Of a stretch of DNA of 64,000 nt, positions 12,118 to 25,094 are shown piece after piece. The position numbers and the translations under genes are program-made. The first letter of the stretch is position 1. Every line of letters begins with the position of its first letter. The DNA comes from Cyathus striatus (taxonomy: Eukaryota > Basidiomycota > Agaricomycetes > Agaricales > Nidulariaceae), in NCBI GenBank assembly GCA_025738555.1, contig JAOVFP010000014.1, forward strand, positions 1,426,001-1,490,000. Direction: 5' to 3'. The notes under the pieces were generated by a model. The model did not search any database. It was not told the origin of the DNA and saw nothing but the letters and a program-made list of their open reading frames with translations.

Positions 12118-13535
12118 TTCCTTCTTCTTTCCCTTTTTCGTCGGAGATAGTGTGGGTTATTTATAAGTCTATGTCTAGTAGTGGGTATGGGGGAGGTGAA
12201 ACGGAAACGAAACGAAACAGAATGGAACGCGCTGGCTGGACTGCTGTGTGCTCCGTTGGGCATGTTCGGTTAAGGCTGTGCCCGTGTGCCGTGTGCCGCG
12301 GGAGGGCGTTGGTAAATAAATGCAAATTTATGGTTTTTTTTGGCATTGACGATCGTTGTGACTTCCTTCGAGCTACCATCCATTACTGGGCCCCCTCTTA
12401 TATTATTAGCATCATATAGCCGGACATAAACCACGGTAAAATGTGGTTCAAAATTTCTGAAACTCATTTATCATTAAGGATGGCGCAGAAGCTTCAGTTA
12501 TCGTCCTAATGATCGTCCTAGCTCCCAACCAACCAATTCTTCTTGAATATTTCCTTCAGGTCAAACAGCCAACCATCGTGCTCTCTGGCCTCCCTGATAC
12601 TACTCCTTTTCAAGAATTAATGATTTGATTGATTAAAAATAGGAAAGGATTAGCAAATTTTGTCAACACATTATTATCTTCATTGGCATAAACCAAAGTG
12701 CTAAGCCCAATTTGTGAGTGTGACTACATTCATAACACAAAACCTCGCTGGTACTAACGCCTCAACCGGTCTCACATATATTACAGACCACATCTATAAC
12801 ATATCGTCAGATACTTGAATAACCCACGCGTACACCAGTCCCATGATCAAAGAGCCGAAGTAAAAGTCATATTAGTAGGCTCCACAGAGTATGGAGACAA
12901 CTAAGACTATTGTTCCCCCCGGGCCGTCTTTTTCCCTCTTTTTTTTAAAATAAATACATGAATACTGTATTTTATGTCGGTAATGATAAGCCATATGTCA
13001 CGACAGTGCAATGTCTACCGTATAGGAAGGTATTGTCCTAGGTGACCTACAAAATGAGGAAGACTCGGGTTGAGTGCAAATGCGGCTGTAAAGTGTAAGT
13101 CTCGGGATGCCCTAACTGGGGTAGGACACCAGGAGATGTGTGGCTGGAGGCGTCATGGTTTTTGAACGCGCACTGGCACGTTTTAGGTGTAGGTGGCTAC
13201 TAGTATGTGCCAAAGCGTTGGAGCGGTGGCGCACGGCGTGGTACTCTCCCTCGTTCTTTAATATCACCTCACTCCGAGTCTTTTCACCTTTATTTCTCTT
13301 CCCTTAGACTTACACGAAGACATCGCCCTTCCCAGAGTTCATCCCCACATCTGGAGTCCTGCAGTACTAACGCCCCCCCCTTCCATACGATTCATAATCC
13401 AACTTCTACACACACCAAACACCTCCCCGCCTTCATTTAAGTTCACATTGCACAATTTAGGTATTTCCACTGCAACGGTACTAATATATATTTCGAGGCG
13501 GCGAGCATAGTACATAGCCCCAGCACTACTGCATA
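12118..13535. other. Spacer of duplicated unit 1 (P1 to M2), non-coding
   Basis: No gene is seen. 12150-12960 aligns, with many substitutions, to 24190-24398 plus 28194-29400, and 13260-13440 aligns to 31640-31830; these flank elements H1 and I in unit 2. This stretch therefore holds the empty sites for both. The 12970-13250 part has no counterpart in unit 2 that I can see. Confidence 0.55.
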
Positions 13536-15172
13536 TTATATATGAGGGATGAAATTTGACCACTGCACGGTCTCTAATGCGGAGGGCGGAAGTGACCTAA
13601 GAGCGTAGAATGCTTCGAAAATCAGATAATAACGGGCAACTACATAAATCCCAACACTAATAACAAATGGTACCGCAGCAACAGCCATAATCACCATAGA
13701 TGCTTCCTCGAATGGTTTCGTGGATGTCATAGTATGTATGATATAAGCTATTGCACACCATAAAATTATATTTGCAGCTGAAGCAGCTAATGCCAAAGCT
13801 GATATTCGCCATAGATTTCTCTCAATGGACCAGACCCAAAACTGCCCCGCCCAATGAAGATATAGAACTTTGTTTTATCACGAAGTTCTTCAACACATCA
13901 GGGGCTAGTTTGTCGGCAGCAAGATATGTGGAAACTCTCCCCGTATAAACGGTTTTAGTCCCAATGTTCGTTATCTCATCTAACGGCTTGAAGATAGGCC
14001 AACCAATAAATACGAAAAATATTGTTACCAGATACCCTTCCTCGCGTAACGAAGCAGTTAAAGCTTCATAGGCTGTTTCGGTGATCGATTGCAGTGTTCC
14101 ATAAAATATTTTTAAGGGGTGCATAGCCCATTGCAAAGCACACTGTACAAAATGACAAAAGGCAACAAGACAATTGCCAGTGTCAGAAATTTCGACCTCG
14201 TTAACATCCTCTGTAATAGTCTCTGTTTCAATGATCTGTCGTGAGTATTTTACAGCTACGCACCTTCGGCGGCCGATATCTGCGGCACTCTCCTATTATT
14301 TGTAAATCTTGCTCTTCAATGATAACTTGCCGAGAAGAGACCATAACACCATCCAAATAGATTGGATGCTGGACATCAAGAGGTTTATGCCACCATATCA
14401 TGCACAACATAAAAGTACTCGAGATGACGGCAAGAGTTGGAACTTCTAGCTGTGTCAAAGCCAGTCCTTGAGCATGTCTCCCGATACATTGTATGACAAA
14501 CCAGAGTGTTTGTATAATGAGAATAATCTTTGAAAGGCCATCTGCTTTACTTTTGTCTTGGATCTCTTCTTTCTTAATGTTAGGGAAGGTTATCTTTCCT
14601 TCTTGAAGCAAGGTGTCAAATCTCATGGGGCTTATAACTCCCTTATGATCCGCAGAGCACGAATGAAAACCTCCCATCTGAAGGAAGTGTTCATGGTTCA
14701 TGGTCCAGTTGCGCTCTAGATGGTGTAAGACATGTACCATTTGTTTCTAAGCAACAATTAAGGGCTTACCCAAGCTATTATACATGTTGAAAATCTTTCT
14801 TGCACCAAGCAATTGTCGAACTGCCCATGTAAGGACAAGTTCAGGAGCCATCAAACTAGCGTACATAATTTTAAGCTTTCTCCAGAAGGCTTTCCAGTCT
14901 TCCTCTTCTGGATCAGGTACATTCGGATGTACGGAAGCCCATGTACAAAGAAAAAGTGTCGAGAGGCAGCTCCATAGAATGTCCAGTACAGAGCGCTGAT
15001 TGCAACTGCAAGGCCCTGCGGGACCATCCTGCGATCGTGTGTCTAAGAATAAAAGCGATACTGCAGTAGATGTGGTATAATTTGCAGTCACAGCTGGAAT
15101 AGGTGAGGCATCAACTGGCTGCAATGACAGTGCATGGCGAAGTAAGAAGTATAATAGAACATATAAAATCAT
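13536..15172 (-). pseudogene. M2: membrane protein paralog of M1, frameshifted
   Basis: Reads from ATG at 15172 (MILYVLLYFLLRHALSLQ) through the same exon layout as M1; intron 1 is about 56 nt (GTAAGCCC...CATCTAG, ~14717-14772). Exon 2 diverges before the second splice site so that the phase no longer matches. In exon 3, right after GGAVLGLVH, 35 bases present in M1 (just after position 8150) are missing; the frame shifts and meets TGA at 13822. The C-terminal part (13536-13796) survives in another frame, ending [15 protein letters not shown]. It is a recent pseudogene: most of the sequence is still close to M1. Element B sits 88 bp upstream of its ATG. Confidence 0.85.
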
Positions 15173-15240
15173 TTGTGACCTAGAAGGATGGTGTGTGTGG
15201 GAAGGGTGGGTATTGCCATCAATGTACGGGACCTGCACTG

Positions 15241-15250
15241 TATTTAAATA
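15241..15250 (-). promoter_or_regulatory. TATA-like box of M2 next to the element B insertion
   Basis: TATTTAAATA lies about 70 bp upstream of the M2 ATG. The target duplication of element B (ATATAGAG, 15253-15260) starts two bases further out, so the insertion separates the core promoter from all upstream sequence. Confidence 0.4.
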
Positions 15251-15719
15251 TCATATAGAGGGGCTGCAAACTTTTCGAGTTCCTGTCGAGTTTTTCGAGT
15301 TAAAGTTGAGTCTCACTTAAGTTATAGTCGAGTTCCAGTACTGAGCTCGCTTAACTTTTTCGAGTCAAAGTTAAGTTACCTCAAGTGGCCATTTTCTTAT
15401 TTCGAGTGGACTAGAGTTCCCCAATTTTTTTTTTGGTGAAAGTCGAGTTCTCTTGAGTAAACTTAAGTTCCTTGCTTATTTTATTTTGAGTGAAAGTTGA
15501 GTTCCCTCAGATCAAATTAAGTTATTACCTTATATTTTTCCAGTGAAAGTCAAGTTCTTAAGTTCCATTTGAGTTATCAGTAATCTGAAAAGTTGATGGC
15601 CCCTTGCTCTCCTCTAGCTAACCTAAACCACTTATATATTGTAATTAGACTTGGCTGTATGGTGTAGGTAAATAGTGTAAGGGTACTACTGCTAAGACTA
15701 TCGATAATACCTGGGAGAT

Positions 15720-16180
15720 ATGGAACACCCTCCATGTGGCAAACCATGTGTTAATACTGTGTTTCAGTGGCACCATATTTGCTGCAGCCACAGTACTATT
15801 GTGGGACATGCACTATCTTTAGTAAGCACTTGTTATAAATAGATCCGGAGTTACCAGCTCTTTCTGATGCATGCATCAATAGCACGTGATGGCATAGGTA
15901 CAGTCCTTGACTGTTTCGGGGCTCCACAAGGTTTTGCACATGTCATTTGTACAAACATTTGGATTCTCATATGGGTGGTATGAGATACATTTAATAAGAT
16001 TACAGATCTGAGTGATTACTGGCACAGGTAACCCAATTCAGGATTTTTCTCAGAACATTTACATAAGTTGGTATGTGGTGTGTTGGACTTCATTGCAGGG
16101 ATGCTATTCGTGGTGTACATGAGTGATATAACAGCTTCATCATAGAATAATAATAATAAAAATTAAACAAGTAGCTTCAT
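15720..16180 (+). pseudogene. Decayed reading frame in element B, unknown
   Basis: Starts MEHPPCGKPCVNTVFQ, parallel to 2284 in element A, and runs to a possible donor near 15823. Beyond it, a frame interrupted by two stops contains GTVLDCFGAPQGFAHVIC and SGFFSEHLHKLVCGVLDF, which look protein-like. It may be the residue of an element-encoded protein. No family is recognised. Confidence 0.3.
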
Positions 16181-17289
16181 AGCTACCATGAAAAGAACAT
16201 AATACTTTTAAATAAGTGCAAGGAACTGAGGCCATATGATATATTTTTCAGTACTCTTGGTTTGTACCAATATGATACTTTAGCTGGTGGCATGGGCCTC
16301 AGCCTCAGCCCTTGTACTCTTCTCTTAGTAATGTATCTTGTAGAAAATACTATAGTTGGCAATTCAGGACTCATTTGCAATAATAATTAAAGAATAAGTT
16401 TATTCTAAAAGCCAGTGTATCACCACTATTGAACTCACTTATTCTTATTGAGTGGAAGTTAAGTTTTTCAAGTGTACCTAAGTTCCTTGCTAATTTTTTA
16501 GTGAGTGTAAGTCAAGTCCCCTCAAGTTCAAGTTTCAAAATTTCAAGTGTAAAGTATGTATAAACTAATTACTAGTACTACTATCTGAGTGAAAGTTAAG
16601 TTTTTCGAGTGGACTTAAGTTTCTCACTAATTTTTTTTCTGAAAGTTGAGTTCTCTTGAGTTAAGTTAAGTTCCTTACTAATTTTTTAGTGAGTGTAAGT
16701 CGAGTTCCCTCAAGTTAAGTTTTTTGAGTTGACTTAAGTTCTTTGTTAATTTTTTTCTGAAAGTTGAGTTCTCTTGAGTTAAGTTCCTCACTAATTTTCA
16801 AGTTCCTTTCGAGTTCCTTCAAGTTCAAGTTTCAAAATTTCAATTATACAATAACTATAAACTAATCACTACTATTGCTACCACAGCTCTGTCCTGCACC
16901 CCACCTGATTTCATCTACATTTCCCATGCACTCTGCCCACCTTTATTTACTTCTGTTTGCATGCAGTGTTGAACCATCACATCTATCACACACAAATATT
17001 CATCACTGCGATGTCAACACATTGTGTGATTTTTGATGTGCACTCTTCCTTATCATATATGCTCATCATGCTCAACAGTGAGCAAGTCTTTTCTGAATTT
17101 TAAGCTCAATTCTTGCTCTTTTTATTTCAATCTTTTTGCATCACTTAATATAAGTTGTTATACATTTAGTAGGCCATATTATACTAAGTACTAATGTAAA
17201 TAAACTTATAAAAATGCGAGTTATATATGTATTTAGTCTTCTATTATAATATGTTCCATGCTTTGTACAGATTATGTGATTTGTTCAGA

Positions 17290-17860
17290 GAATGTATTAG
17301 TTGTGAGGGAAAATAAGAGCGGAGGCATGGGAAAATATGAGTGGGAGGGTGGGAAATAATGAAATGTGTGGGAAATTGTGGATGGGAGGGAGGGAAATAA
17401 TGAACAGAGGTCGGAATAATAAGTGATAGCATGGGAAAATGTCGAGCGGGGATGCAGACAGCAGTGAACAGCAGAAGCGGAAGCATGGGAAAATATAAGC
17501 AGGAGGGCAGGACATGATGAAATTGTGGGTGGAAGGGAAGGCAGGAAATAATAATTAAAGGAGAAGTGAAAGCGTGGAAAATGCTGAGCAGGAAGTGGAC
17601 AGCAGTGGACAGCAGATATAATAAGAGGATGTGTGGGAAATTATGAGCAGGAGGGTGAGAAATAATAAGTAGAGGTCAGAATGATAGCAGAAGAGCATGG
17701 GAAACATTGGGCATGAAAGTATGTAGGTGCAATATGTTAAGCGGAAGCATGGGAAATTATGAGTGGAGGTGTGCGCAACAATGAGGATGCACAAATTAAT
17801 GGGAAATGAGTAAACATTGAATTATAGGCATGGGAAAGAATGGGTGGGGCAGCAGGAAAT
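17290..17860. repeat. GTGGGAAA minisatellite in element B
   Basis: Irregular units around GGGAAATTATGAGYGGAGG, the counterpart of 2680-3130 in element A. The open frames on its minus strand are repeat artefacts. Confidence 0.6.
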
Positions 17861-18924
17861 ACTGTGCATTATTGTAAGGTACTCCATACAATACAATTGT
17901 AGAACTTGTTTATTTTTCAAGTAAAAGTTAAGTTCCCTTGAGTAAAGTTAAGTTTCTTGCTTATTTTTGAGCAAAAGTTAAGTTCCATCAAGTGGAGTTG
18001 AGTTTCTCACTTATTTTTTTTGAGTGAAAGTTAAGTTCTATCAAGTGGAGTTGAGTTTCTTGCTTATAATTTTTTCACATGTCAGTCAAGTGGAGTTAAG
18101 TTCCTCACTTACACTAAATTCGAGTGTCAGTTAAGTTACTGGATAATTTCGACCAAGTGTTCAGACCCTTTTAGGTGTGACGGTCCAAACCTCTGTTCAC
18201 AGCTCTATAGAATGTGTGACACTTGAAGTGAACTGTTCACAGCCTAAGCCATTAGGTGAGCAAAATTTAAGCTAGAATAGATTTGAATGGCTTTCAGCTG
18301 TAATTATTATACTCATTACACACTTCAGGAGGTATATATTGGTATCAACACTGTTTTAAATATTACTACTCATTTAATTTAATTTTTGATGAATTTTCAC
18401 AATTTTTTGTTTTCCTTGTACCTGTGTTCATGAGTCTATGTGATGCATGACCAACAGCTAAATCTGTTCTGTTCATGGTCCTGTGTGATGCATGACCAAA
18501 CAGTTGGTCGAAATTATCCAGTACCATTGAGTTACCTTCAAGTGATAAATGCCACTCGACTCCACTTGAATTTGAGTTGAGTTCCATTCAAGTTCCACTT
18601 AAGTTCCTCAAGTTCCATAACAAAAAACCCATACATTATGATTGTACTCATTGTTGTCATGATCCTTTAGCTTGTTGTTTCCCATGCCCACCCCTGCCAC
18701 CATGGATGTGTAAAAATAGCACCATCACATCATCCATCAAAATCCCTGATCATTCCACTCACTTTTGATGCATTGATGGTGATCATGTCACACTTCTTCC
18801 ATCATCATGCTCAACAGTAAGCACGTATTTTGTGCATTCTTCTCTCAGTTTTTGGATTCTTGCTGTGATTTTTTTTTACAATGTGAAGTTAGTTATTTTG
18901 TATGTAATATAACACCTTAGTTGT

Positions 18925-19987
18925 TAAAAGGGCAACGAGGGTTACTAGGGAGTAATAGCTACGAAACTATGTAAAGGTCGTCGCTTACTCTTGCTAACAA
19001 TCAAGCAGGGGCGAGTCCGGGGGAATATCTTCAGAATACACAAGGTAATTCCGGGCAAGGGAGGGATGAACACACTATAATATTCACTTGTAATCTATAA
19101 CGCTTGTAATCACTAATATTAAACTAAGCTTCTTTGAGGTCCTGGGAGGGCTTAGATCACACTGGGTTTTTACACTCGGAAATTGAATAGATTGTCACGA
19201 ATACGCTAAATAGCACTGATAGCGGAAGGAATCGATACAGGATTGCTTGGTTCTACATGAGCAGGTTTGCGAGTCTTATATACTACTGGAAAAGCGGAGT
19301 TCTTAGGTACTGTAAAGGTACTGTACAGGTATAGCAGATGTCTAGATAAGGTAATTAACTACGACGCTGGGCAGAGGGACATGTGCGAAGGTCTGGATAG
19401 GAGAGCGTTGGACTTAGCTCCTCGAAAGGGGCGGGCACATGTGATAATAGAGACGCGCTTATTGGCTGATGCGCGGGTCTTAGACGCCCCGTCGCGTCGC
19501 GGGCCTAAAGATAGAACCATCGGCAACCACGGCTTCAGGTATATGGTCCATTCGCTTTGATCGGTAGATCAGGGTGAGATCTCATTCGCAAGATGCTGAG
19601 GACCAATCTGGGTTGAGTCCAGAGTTGCGGCAATGGCTGTTGGCGCTTGATGGGTGCCTCGACGCTGTCAGCTTCTTTGGGTAAGTTGCGCTGCCGGAAC
19701 CATCCTGTGACCTGGACGCGTCGCATTACCGCGTGCTTATGGTGGATCAAGTGCCGCTGGGGTTCTATATACATGCTTTCTTGCTAATCCCTTACTATAA
19801 TCACTATTGCTTTTAGATCTGTTTACTATGTCCTTAGTGGTGGTGACTATAAATAGCACGATCGTTGGCAGTTCGGACCTCACTCCAACGCTTAGGTAAT
19901 CCAATTGTGATCGCAAGTGAGTGATTTATATTATGTAGATATTGCAAAAATACGCTTATATACGTTGTACATCCGTCAGGCGTATCA
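18925..19987 (+). mobile_element. Probable solo LTR inserted in element B
   Basis: About 1.06 kb that is absent from element A at the matching place (A reads CTTAGTTGTATAAATG near 3720). TTGT flanks it on both sides (18921-18924 and 19988-19991). If read as starting TGTTAAAAGGG and ending GTATCA it has TG...CA limits like a long terminal repeat. A CTATAAATAGC box near 19848, about 140 bp before the right end, fits a U3-R-U5 layout on the plus strand. It is clearly richer in CpG than its surroundings, suggesting a younger insertion. The 97-residue frame at 19267-19560 is not recognised. The exact first base is uncertain by about 3 nt. Confidence 0.5.
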
Positions 19988-20287
19988 TTGTATAAAATGC
20001 ACTGTGCAAAACAATGTGCGACACTATTGATTAATTTGATAGAGGTAGAGGCATCAGATCAAATTAATAATTGACATTCAGGGGCATGGGAAACAATGAG
20101 TGTGGAAGTGCAATAGTGAGTGATCATTAATCTAGCAATCCATAGTAGTGTTGGAATGTCTGTGATATACCATACAATTTACATTTTTTGAGTTACAGGT
20201 AAGATCCTAAGTTAAGTTCCATTCAAGTTCCAGTTGAGTTCCATTCAAGTTACTGGTAACTTGAAAAGTTGACAGCCCCATATAGAG

Positions 20288-22130
20288 CTGTGAGTACTAA
20301 TAATGCAGTTCTGATAGAATTTAATATTGTGCGAGATCACCATGTGAATTCTCAGCAATAATGAAGTTTGAACAGCATGAATGGTCATGTCATTATTATT
20401 AAGTCGAGTGCTTAGATCACCAGCTCACATGATAGGTAATTATGTTTTGTAGTCCTGGGTGGAGGATTTGTGCTAAGTACTACTACTGAGTAAGTATGTA
20501 CATGTGCTCAACCTACAAGTTTAACAAAAAGAAAAAGATAATAATTCACTCTCTAAGTAGTAACCATGTATATAACAGTCAGATCTGAATGCTTAGTGGG
20601 ATTAGTGCTGCTGAAAATTGCTGTGAGATACCTCTTTGCACCAATAACAGTGTTCTGTGAAACCCAAGTGAAATATAGGTTGACATCACTACTGAACTGC
20701 AAGACTTTAAAGAGTAAGCCTTATGTTTGGGTGCCTGTGACATGCTGTGTGCAGCACAATACTCAAATAATAATGTCTAAAAGAAAAATAATCAAAGTTG
20801 CAATGAAAGGTCATACATGTACTCTTGAGAACATACACTGTATTTGTCACGACTGTGCCCCTAGCCTGACTTGGCAGTGGAGTATGAGAGGGTGACTGCA
20901 GAGAAATGAGGGGTGAGTATGAGATGAAAGTGGAGAATGAGAACTCAGGGGGTAGGACTTTGGCTTCAGCTTATGTGCTGCACCCCTGGGATTCCTGGTC
21001 CTGGATTTCGGAGTAAGGGCAAGCCCTTTGGAGAAGATGAGAGATGAGAAGACGAGAGGTGTAACTCAAGTCAGACTGAAGGGTGGGGATGTAGTTCAAT
21101 ATGAAACTGAGGTCTAAGTACAAATCAAGTACTACTTAAATACTAGAGACTTGGAGTAAGTAATGGCTGCTGGCCAAGGCCAGTGAAGAAGTACAGTCAG
21201 GGTAGGCATATGTAGAATGAATACTATAACTAATTAAACATAATAAAATGTGTGGGAGAAGTGAGTGCGTATGGTGGTGTAAAGTGAAACTGATAGTGGT
21301 GCACTTAAGAATGATAAGTGACTCACTATGAGATGTAAACTACAATACTGAGGGGATAGCTCAGTAGGGTGGAAGAAAGGAAATGAAGGTAATCTATGTA
21401 CAGTAAGCAATAAGTAATATTAGAAATGTAATCAAAGTCCAGAGTAACAAAGGGAAATGGTGGAGTAAAAGACTAGAGGTCTGGAGGTAGGCAATATGGG
21501 ATATGACAGTATTGAATGAAAATACTTGGAAACTTTCACAATGTTGATGATAAGGCAATAGGAAAAGTGCTGGCACTGTGATTACCTACAAAGAATGTGA
21601 AGGTGTCAGCACAGTGATCAATATATATAATATATTTACCACATGAAAGAGTGCACATAAAATAAAGCCCAGGTGAAGCTGCCATGTGCATCAGGAGCCT
21701 AACACATGATATCTGCATGGCTTCCAAAATGCAGTATCCATACATCTGTTAGATATTCTGGGTTGCACAGCTTCTTTGACAGCTGTCACTTGTCACCTGT
21801 CATACTTGACAGTTTTGTGATTGACAGATCCTTGATTGACAGTTCTGTGATTGACAGATATGTGATTGACAGATTGACAGTTGTCAGTTACCTTAGTTAC
21901 ATGGACCTTCATTGGGACTTTGGTAGACAGCCTCAGTATATATATACACTCTGTAACTTGGTAGTAGTAAATTAGTTTCCTCCCCATCTGTGTCTGTGTC
22001 AGTGTTTGTGTTTGAGTTCTTGCTCCTTCACCACTCTTTGCTTTCTTATCATCCTCTTTGCTCTCAACCACCCTCTTTATTCTTTGTTACTTCTGACAAC
22101 ATCCCAATCCCCATGACATGCATTAGATAC
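20288..22130. other. Spacer between element B and P2; nothing coding seen
   Basis: AT-rich sequence with short open frames that lack support (20566-20895, 21706-21975). The only structure noticed is a short tandem array at 21805-21888. Confidence 0.4.
21805..21888. repeat. 15 bp tandem repeat TTGACAGTTCTGTGA
   Basis: About five head-to-tail copies of a 15 bp unit (TTGACAGWTCTGTGA with substitutions), ending in a palindromic TTGACAGTTGTCAGTTA. The open frame across it repeats VIDR.LID and is a repeat artefact. Confidence 0.7.
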
Positions 22131-22732
22131 TGGTGTACATATCGCACTGAAGCACAATAAGTAGAGATGAGATCTCAAGAACCCCCAGAAACCCTGGCAA
22201 ATACAACAACTCTTGGGATGCAGATACACAAGTATAGAAGCCCATGAAAAGTATCATCATAAGCATGACACTGCTTTCCAGTTAAAGAGTGCCAGTACAT
22301 TCTGCATTCATTGTAAGACAAGGCTCCTCCTCTGCCCCAGCTAACACCATCAAATGAAACCAGAGCAGCATCTCCCCTCTCTCCCAGATTGCCAACACAC
22401 ATGTGTAGCATACCAGTGAGAGAAGCAATCAACAACCACCCTCATCTGTGCTCGACTGATCCAGCTAGATCCAAGACATCACATCATCCAGCCAGATGTA
22501 TCATAGACCCAAGCCAAAAACCCAAGGAGAAAAAGAGAAAATACATCCAACCACACACCCACCTGGTGTATCACTAGGAGTCGACACCACAAGTAGTAGT
22601 GACCAACTATAGATTACAAACACCCACTCTCCACAAATAAAAACACACTTCCACCAGCCCCAATGTGGAGGGGCAATGTCCCATATCATAGAAGCGAAGA
22701 AATGAAGTAATGAGAAATCAAAGAAAAACAAC

Positions 22733-24168
22733 TCACTAAGCTCAACATGAGTAGAATAAACAACACTAGCCAACACAGCCTGTCTCATCATCATCACCTT
22801 GGTACCCCCCCTTCTGTTGCTTCCCCAGGAACAAGAGCAGGAGTACTAGCTCCATCCCCAGTGAGAGGGAGGGGAAGAGGAGTAGATTCTTCTTCCTCCT
22901 CAAGCTCAGCTTCAACTTCTGCATCATCATCATCTGAGTCTTCTGATTCTGGGGAGGGGGAGGGGGAGAGGGAGGAGGATGGAGATTTTATGTCTGTTGG
23001 AGAGAGTGTTAGTATTGGTATGAAATGGGGAGGAATGGAAGAGAAGAGAAAGAAGAATAACATAAGTGGGATATAGGGAGGAGAGGTAAGAGGAAGGGGG
23101 AAGAAAAGGAAAGAGGGGGAACATACATTGTATAACAGGCCTCCTAGTCCTCTTCAGACTCTCAACCTTCCCCCTCTTTCTTTCCACAGCCTTCTCTCCA
23201 ACCCTCCCAACAACCCGTTCAACAACCCTCTCAACCTCTCTCTCCTCCTCCTCTTCATCTTCATCAGGCATCAATATGATCTTCCTTGCCTTCCTCCCTC
23301 TTCCTCCTCCTCCACACCCATGGCAGCCTGCATGCTTAGTGGGAGACCCACTGTGTGAGATTGATGCAGCTGATGCTGTGGAGGCATGGCCTTTGCACTT
23401 GGGAGGTTGGAAGGGGGAGGGGGCATAGCTGATGCTGATGTTGATCCAGAGGGTGTGGTAGTTGGTAGTTTGAGTGTGATTTTTAGCTTTTTGGGAGGTT
23501 CCTGTGTGTTTCTTTTAGTACCATATAATGGAAGGGTAGGAAAGTAAGGAAGAAAGAATGGGGGAGAAAGGAAATGAACCTCCTCAATATCAACATCAAC
23601 ATCACTTTTCTCATCCACCATGACCTTTTCTTTCCCTTTGCTTTTACTTTGGGTTACTCCTGGCACACAGATATATTGCGGTGTTGCAAAATTGATTGCA
23701 AAATGGTCTGCAAAGTGTTTTCATTTTGACACATGCAAAATGGGGTGAAAATCCATTTCCTTAACAGGTAATTTTATCTATATAAGGAAAGCATTTTACT
23801 TACAATTAGCCCTTCTCAAAACTTAAACATCTTGCAACCAATTTTGCATCAGATTTTGCAGTACACAATCTTTAAAAGCATCAGGTCAGGAGTGGGTGCA
23901 GGCTGCTGTTCATCTATATCTTCCTCCTCCTGAATCAATAGCAGGAATCAAAAGTAAAAGAACAAAAAGCAATCCATCAGTTCAATCAACTCCAAAGAAT
24001 AAGAATCAAGAATAAGAATCAAAATAACAATAACAATAACATAATCACCACCCACATCGCACCCACCCATGCAACCAACCAACATTCCCATCACCCCCAA
24101 GCAAGGTCATCCATTTGTACCATCAAGCATCATGAGAAAAGCTAGTTTGACTCACCAGAATTAGCCAT
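22733..24168 (-). pseudogene. P2: second INO80-subunit-like pseudogene
   Basis: Starts ATG GCT AAT TCT G at 24168 with a proper GTGAGT donor (P1 has lost it). The acidic exon is largely deleted, leaving KSKGKEKVMVDEKSDVDVDI near 23640-23580. Then come EPPKKLKITLKLPTTTPSGS (23506 leftwards), the basic segment EREVERVVERVVGR and KVESLKRTRRP (23270-23130), a Ser/Glu exon (about 22980-22860) and MMMRQAVLASVVYSTHVELS up to ~22733. It preserves middle exons that P1 lost, but the downstream LLKKQ and HIT-finger exons are not found to its left. A 238 bp MITE interrupts the second exon. Non-functional. Confidence 0.65.
23656..23893. mobile_element. 238 bp MITE with GCAAAAT repeats
   Basis: Absent from the same place in P1 (CTTTGGGTGCAGGCTGCTG near 11325). 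Ends are ACTCCTGGC and, reverse complemented, ACTCCTGAC, flanked by GGGT on both sides (23651-23654 and 23894-23897). Subterminal TTGCAAAAT-type motifs occur in opposite orientations near both ends. It is too short to code. Confidence 0.7.
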
Positions 24169-24479
24169 TTCCTACTTCTTTCCCTTCTTCCCTTTTTTGT
24201 CAGAGATAGTGTGGGGTATTTATAAGTCTATGTTTAGTAGTGGGTATGGGGGAGGTGAAATGGAAATGATATGGGGAGGGTTGGAGTGCAGTGGACTGTG
24301 CTCCACTGGGCATGTACAGTTAAGGCTGTACCCATGTGCCATGTGCCATGGGAGGGTGTTGGTAAATAAATGCAAATTTATGGTCCTTTTTGGCATTGGA
24401 GGGGTGTCAGCCAATTTGATCATATAACAGCAGTGTTATATGATTGCCCCAATCATACAAGCCATGCCACTATATGATT

Positions 24480-25090
24480 GGGATCATAAACAATCATTGA
24501 TCTTTTCTAATTGAATATTAGCATAAATGGTTAGGCAATCATAAACAATCATTGATTTTTCTAATTGAATATTATTATTGTATGGATGGTGAGGTGATCA
24601 TAAACAATCATTGATGTTTTCTAATCCAATATTAATATTGAATGGTAGTTAGGCAATCATAAACAATCATTGATTTTTTCTAACTGAATATTATTATTGT
24701 ATAGATGGTTAAGCAATCAGAGACAATCATTGATTTTTCTAATTGAATATTAGTATGAATGGTTAGGCAATCAGAGACAATCATTTATTTTGAATATTAT
24801 TATTGTATGGATGGTGAGGTGATCATAAACAATCATTGATGTTTTCTAATCCAATATTAATATTGAATGGCAGTTAGGCAATCATAAACAATCACTGATT
24901 ACTACTAATTGAATATTAGTATGGGTGGTTAAGCAATCATAAGCAATCATTGATATTTTATAATTGAATATTATTATTGTATGGGTGGTGAGGTGATCAT
25001 AAACAATCATTGATTTTACTAATTGAATATTAGTATAGATGGTTAGGCAATCATAAGCAATCAATGATAACTACTAATTGGATATTACTA
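24480..25090 (+). repeat. H1 left outer array, ~60 bp units
   Basis: About ten units of the type AATCATAAACAATCATTGAT followed by TTTTCTAATTGAATATTATTATTGTATGGATGG-like sequence. The mirror image is at 27600-28110. AT-rich and non-coding. Confidence 0.75.
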
Positions 25091-25094
25091 CAGT

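Larger units (their letters stand above)
15261..20279. mobile_element. Element B: full-length sister of element A
   Basis: Left end GGGCTGCAAACTTTTCGAGT; right end, reverse complemented, GGGGCTGTCAACTTTTCAAG. Exact 8 bp flanks ATATAGAG at 15253-15260 and 20280-20287. The ends are filled with AAGTT/GAGTTCC motifs in both orientations, as in A. It lacks K and so shows the empty K site, and it carries a solo-LTR-like insertion (18925-19987) that A lacks. The interior holds the minisatellite, two copies of the GCTCAACAGTGAGC palindrome (17070-17083 and ~18809-18823) and a decayed reading frame. No transposase is recognised. Confidence 0.85.
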
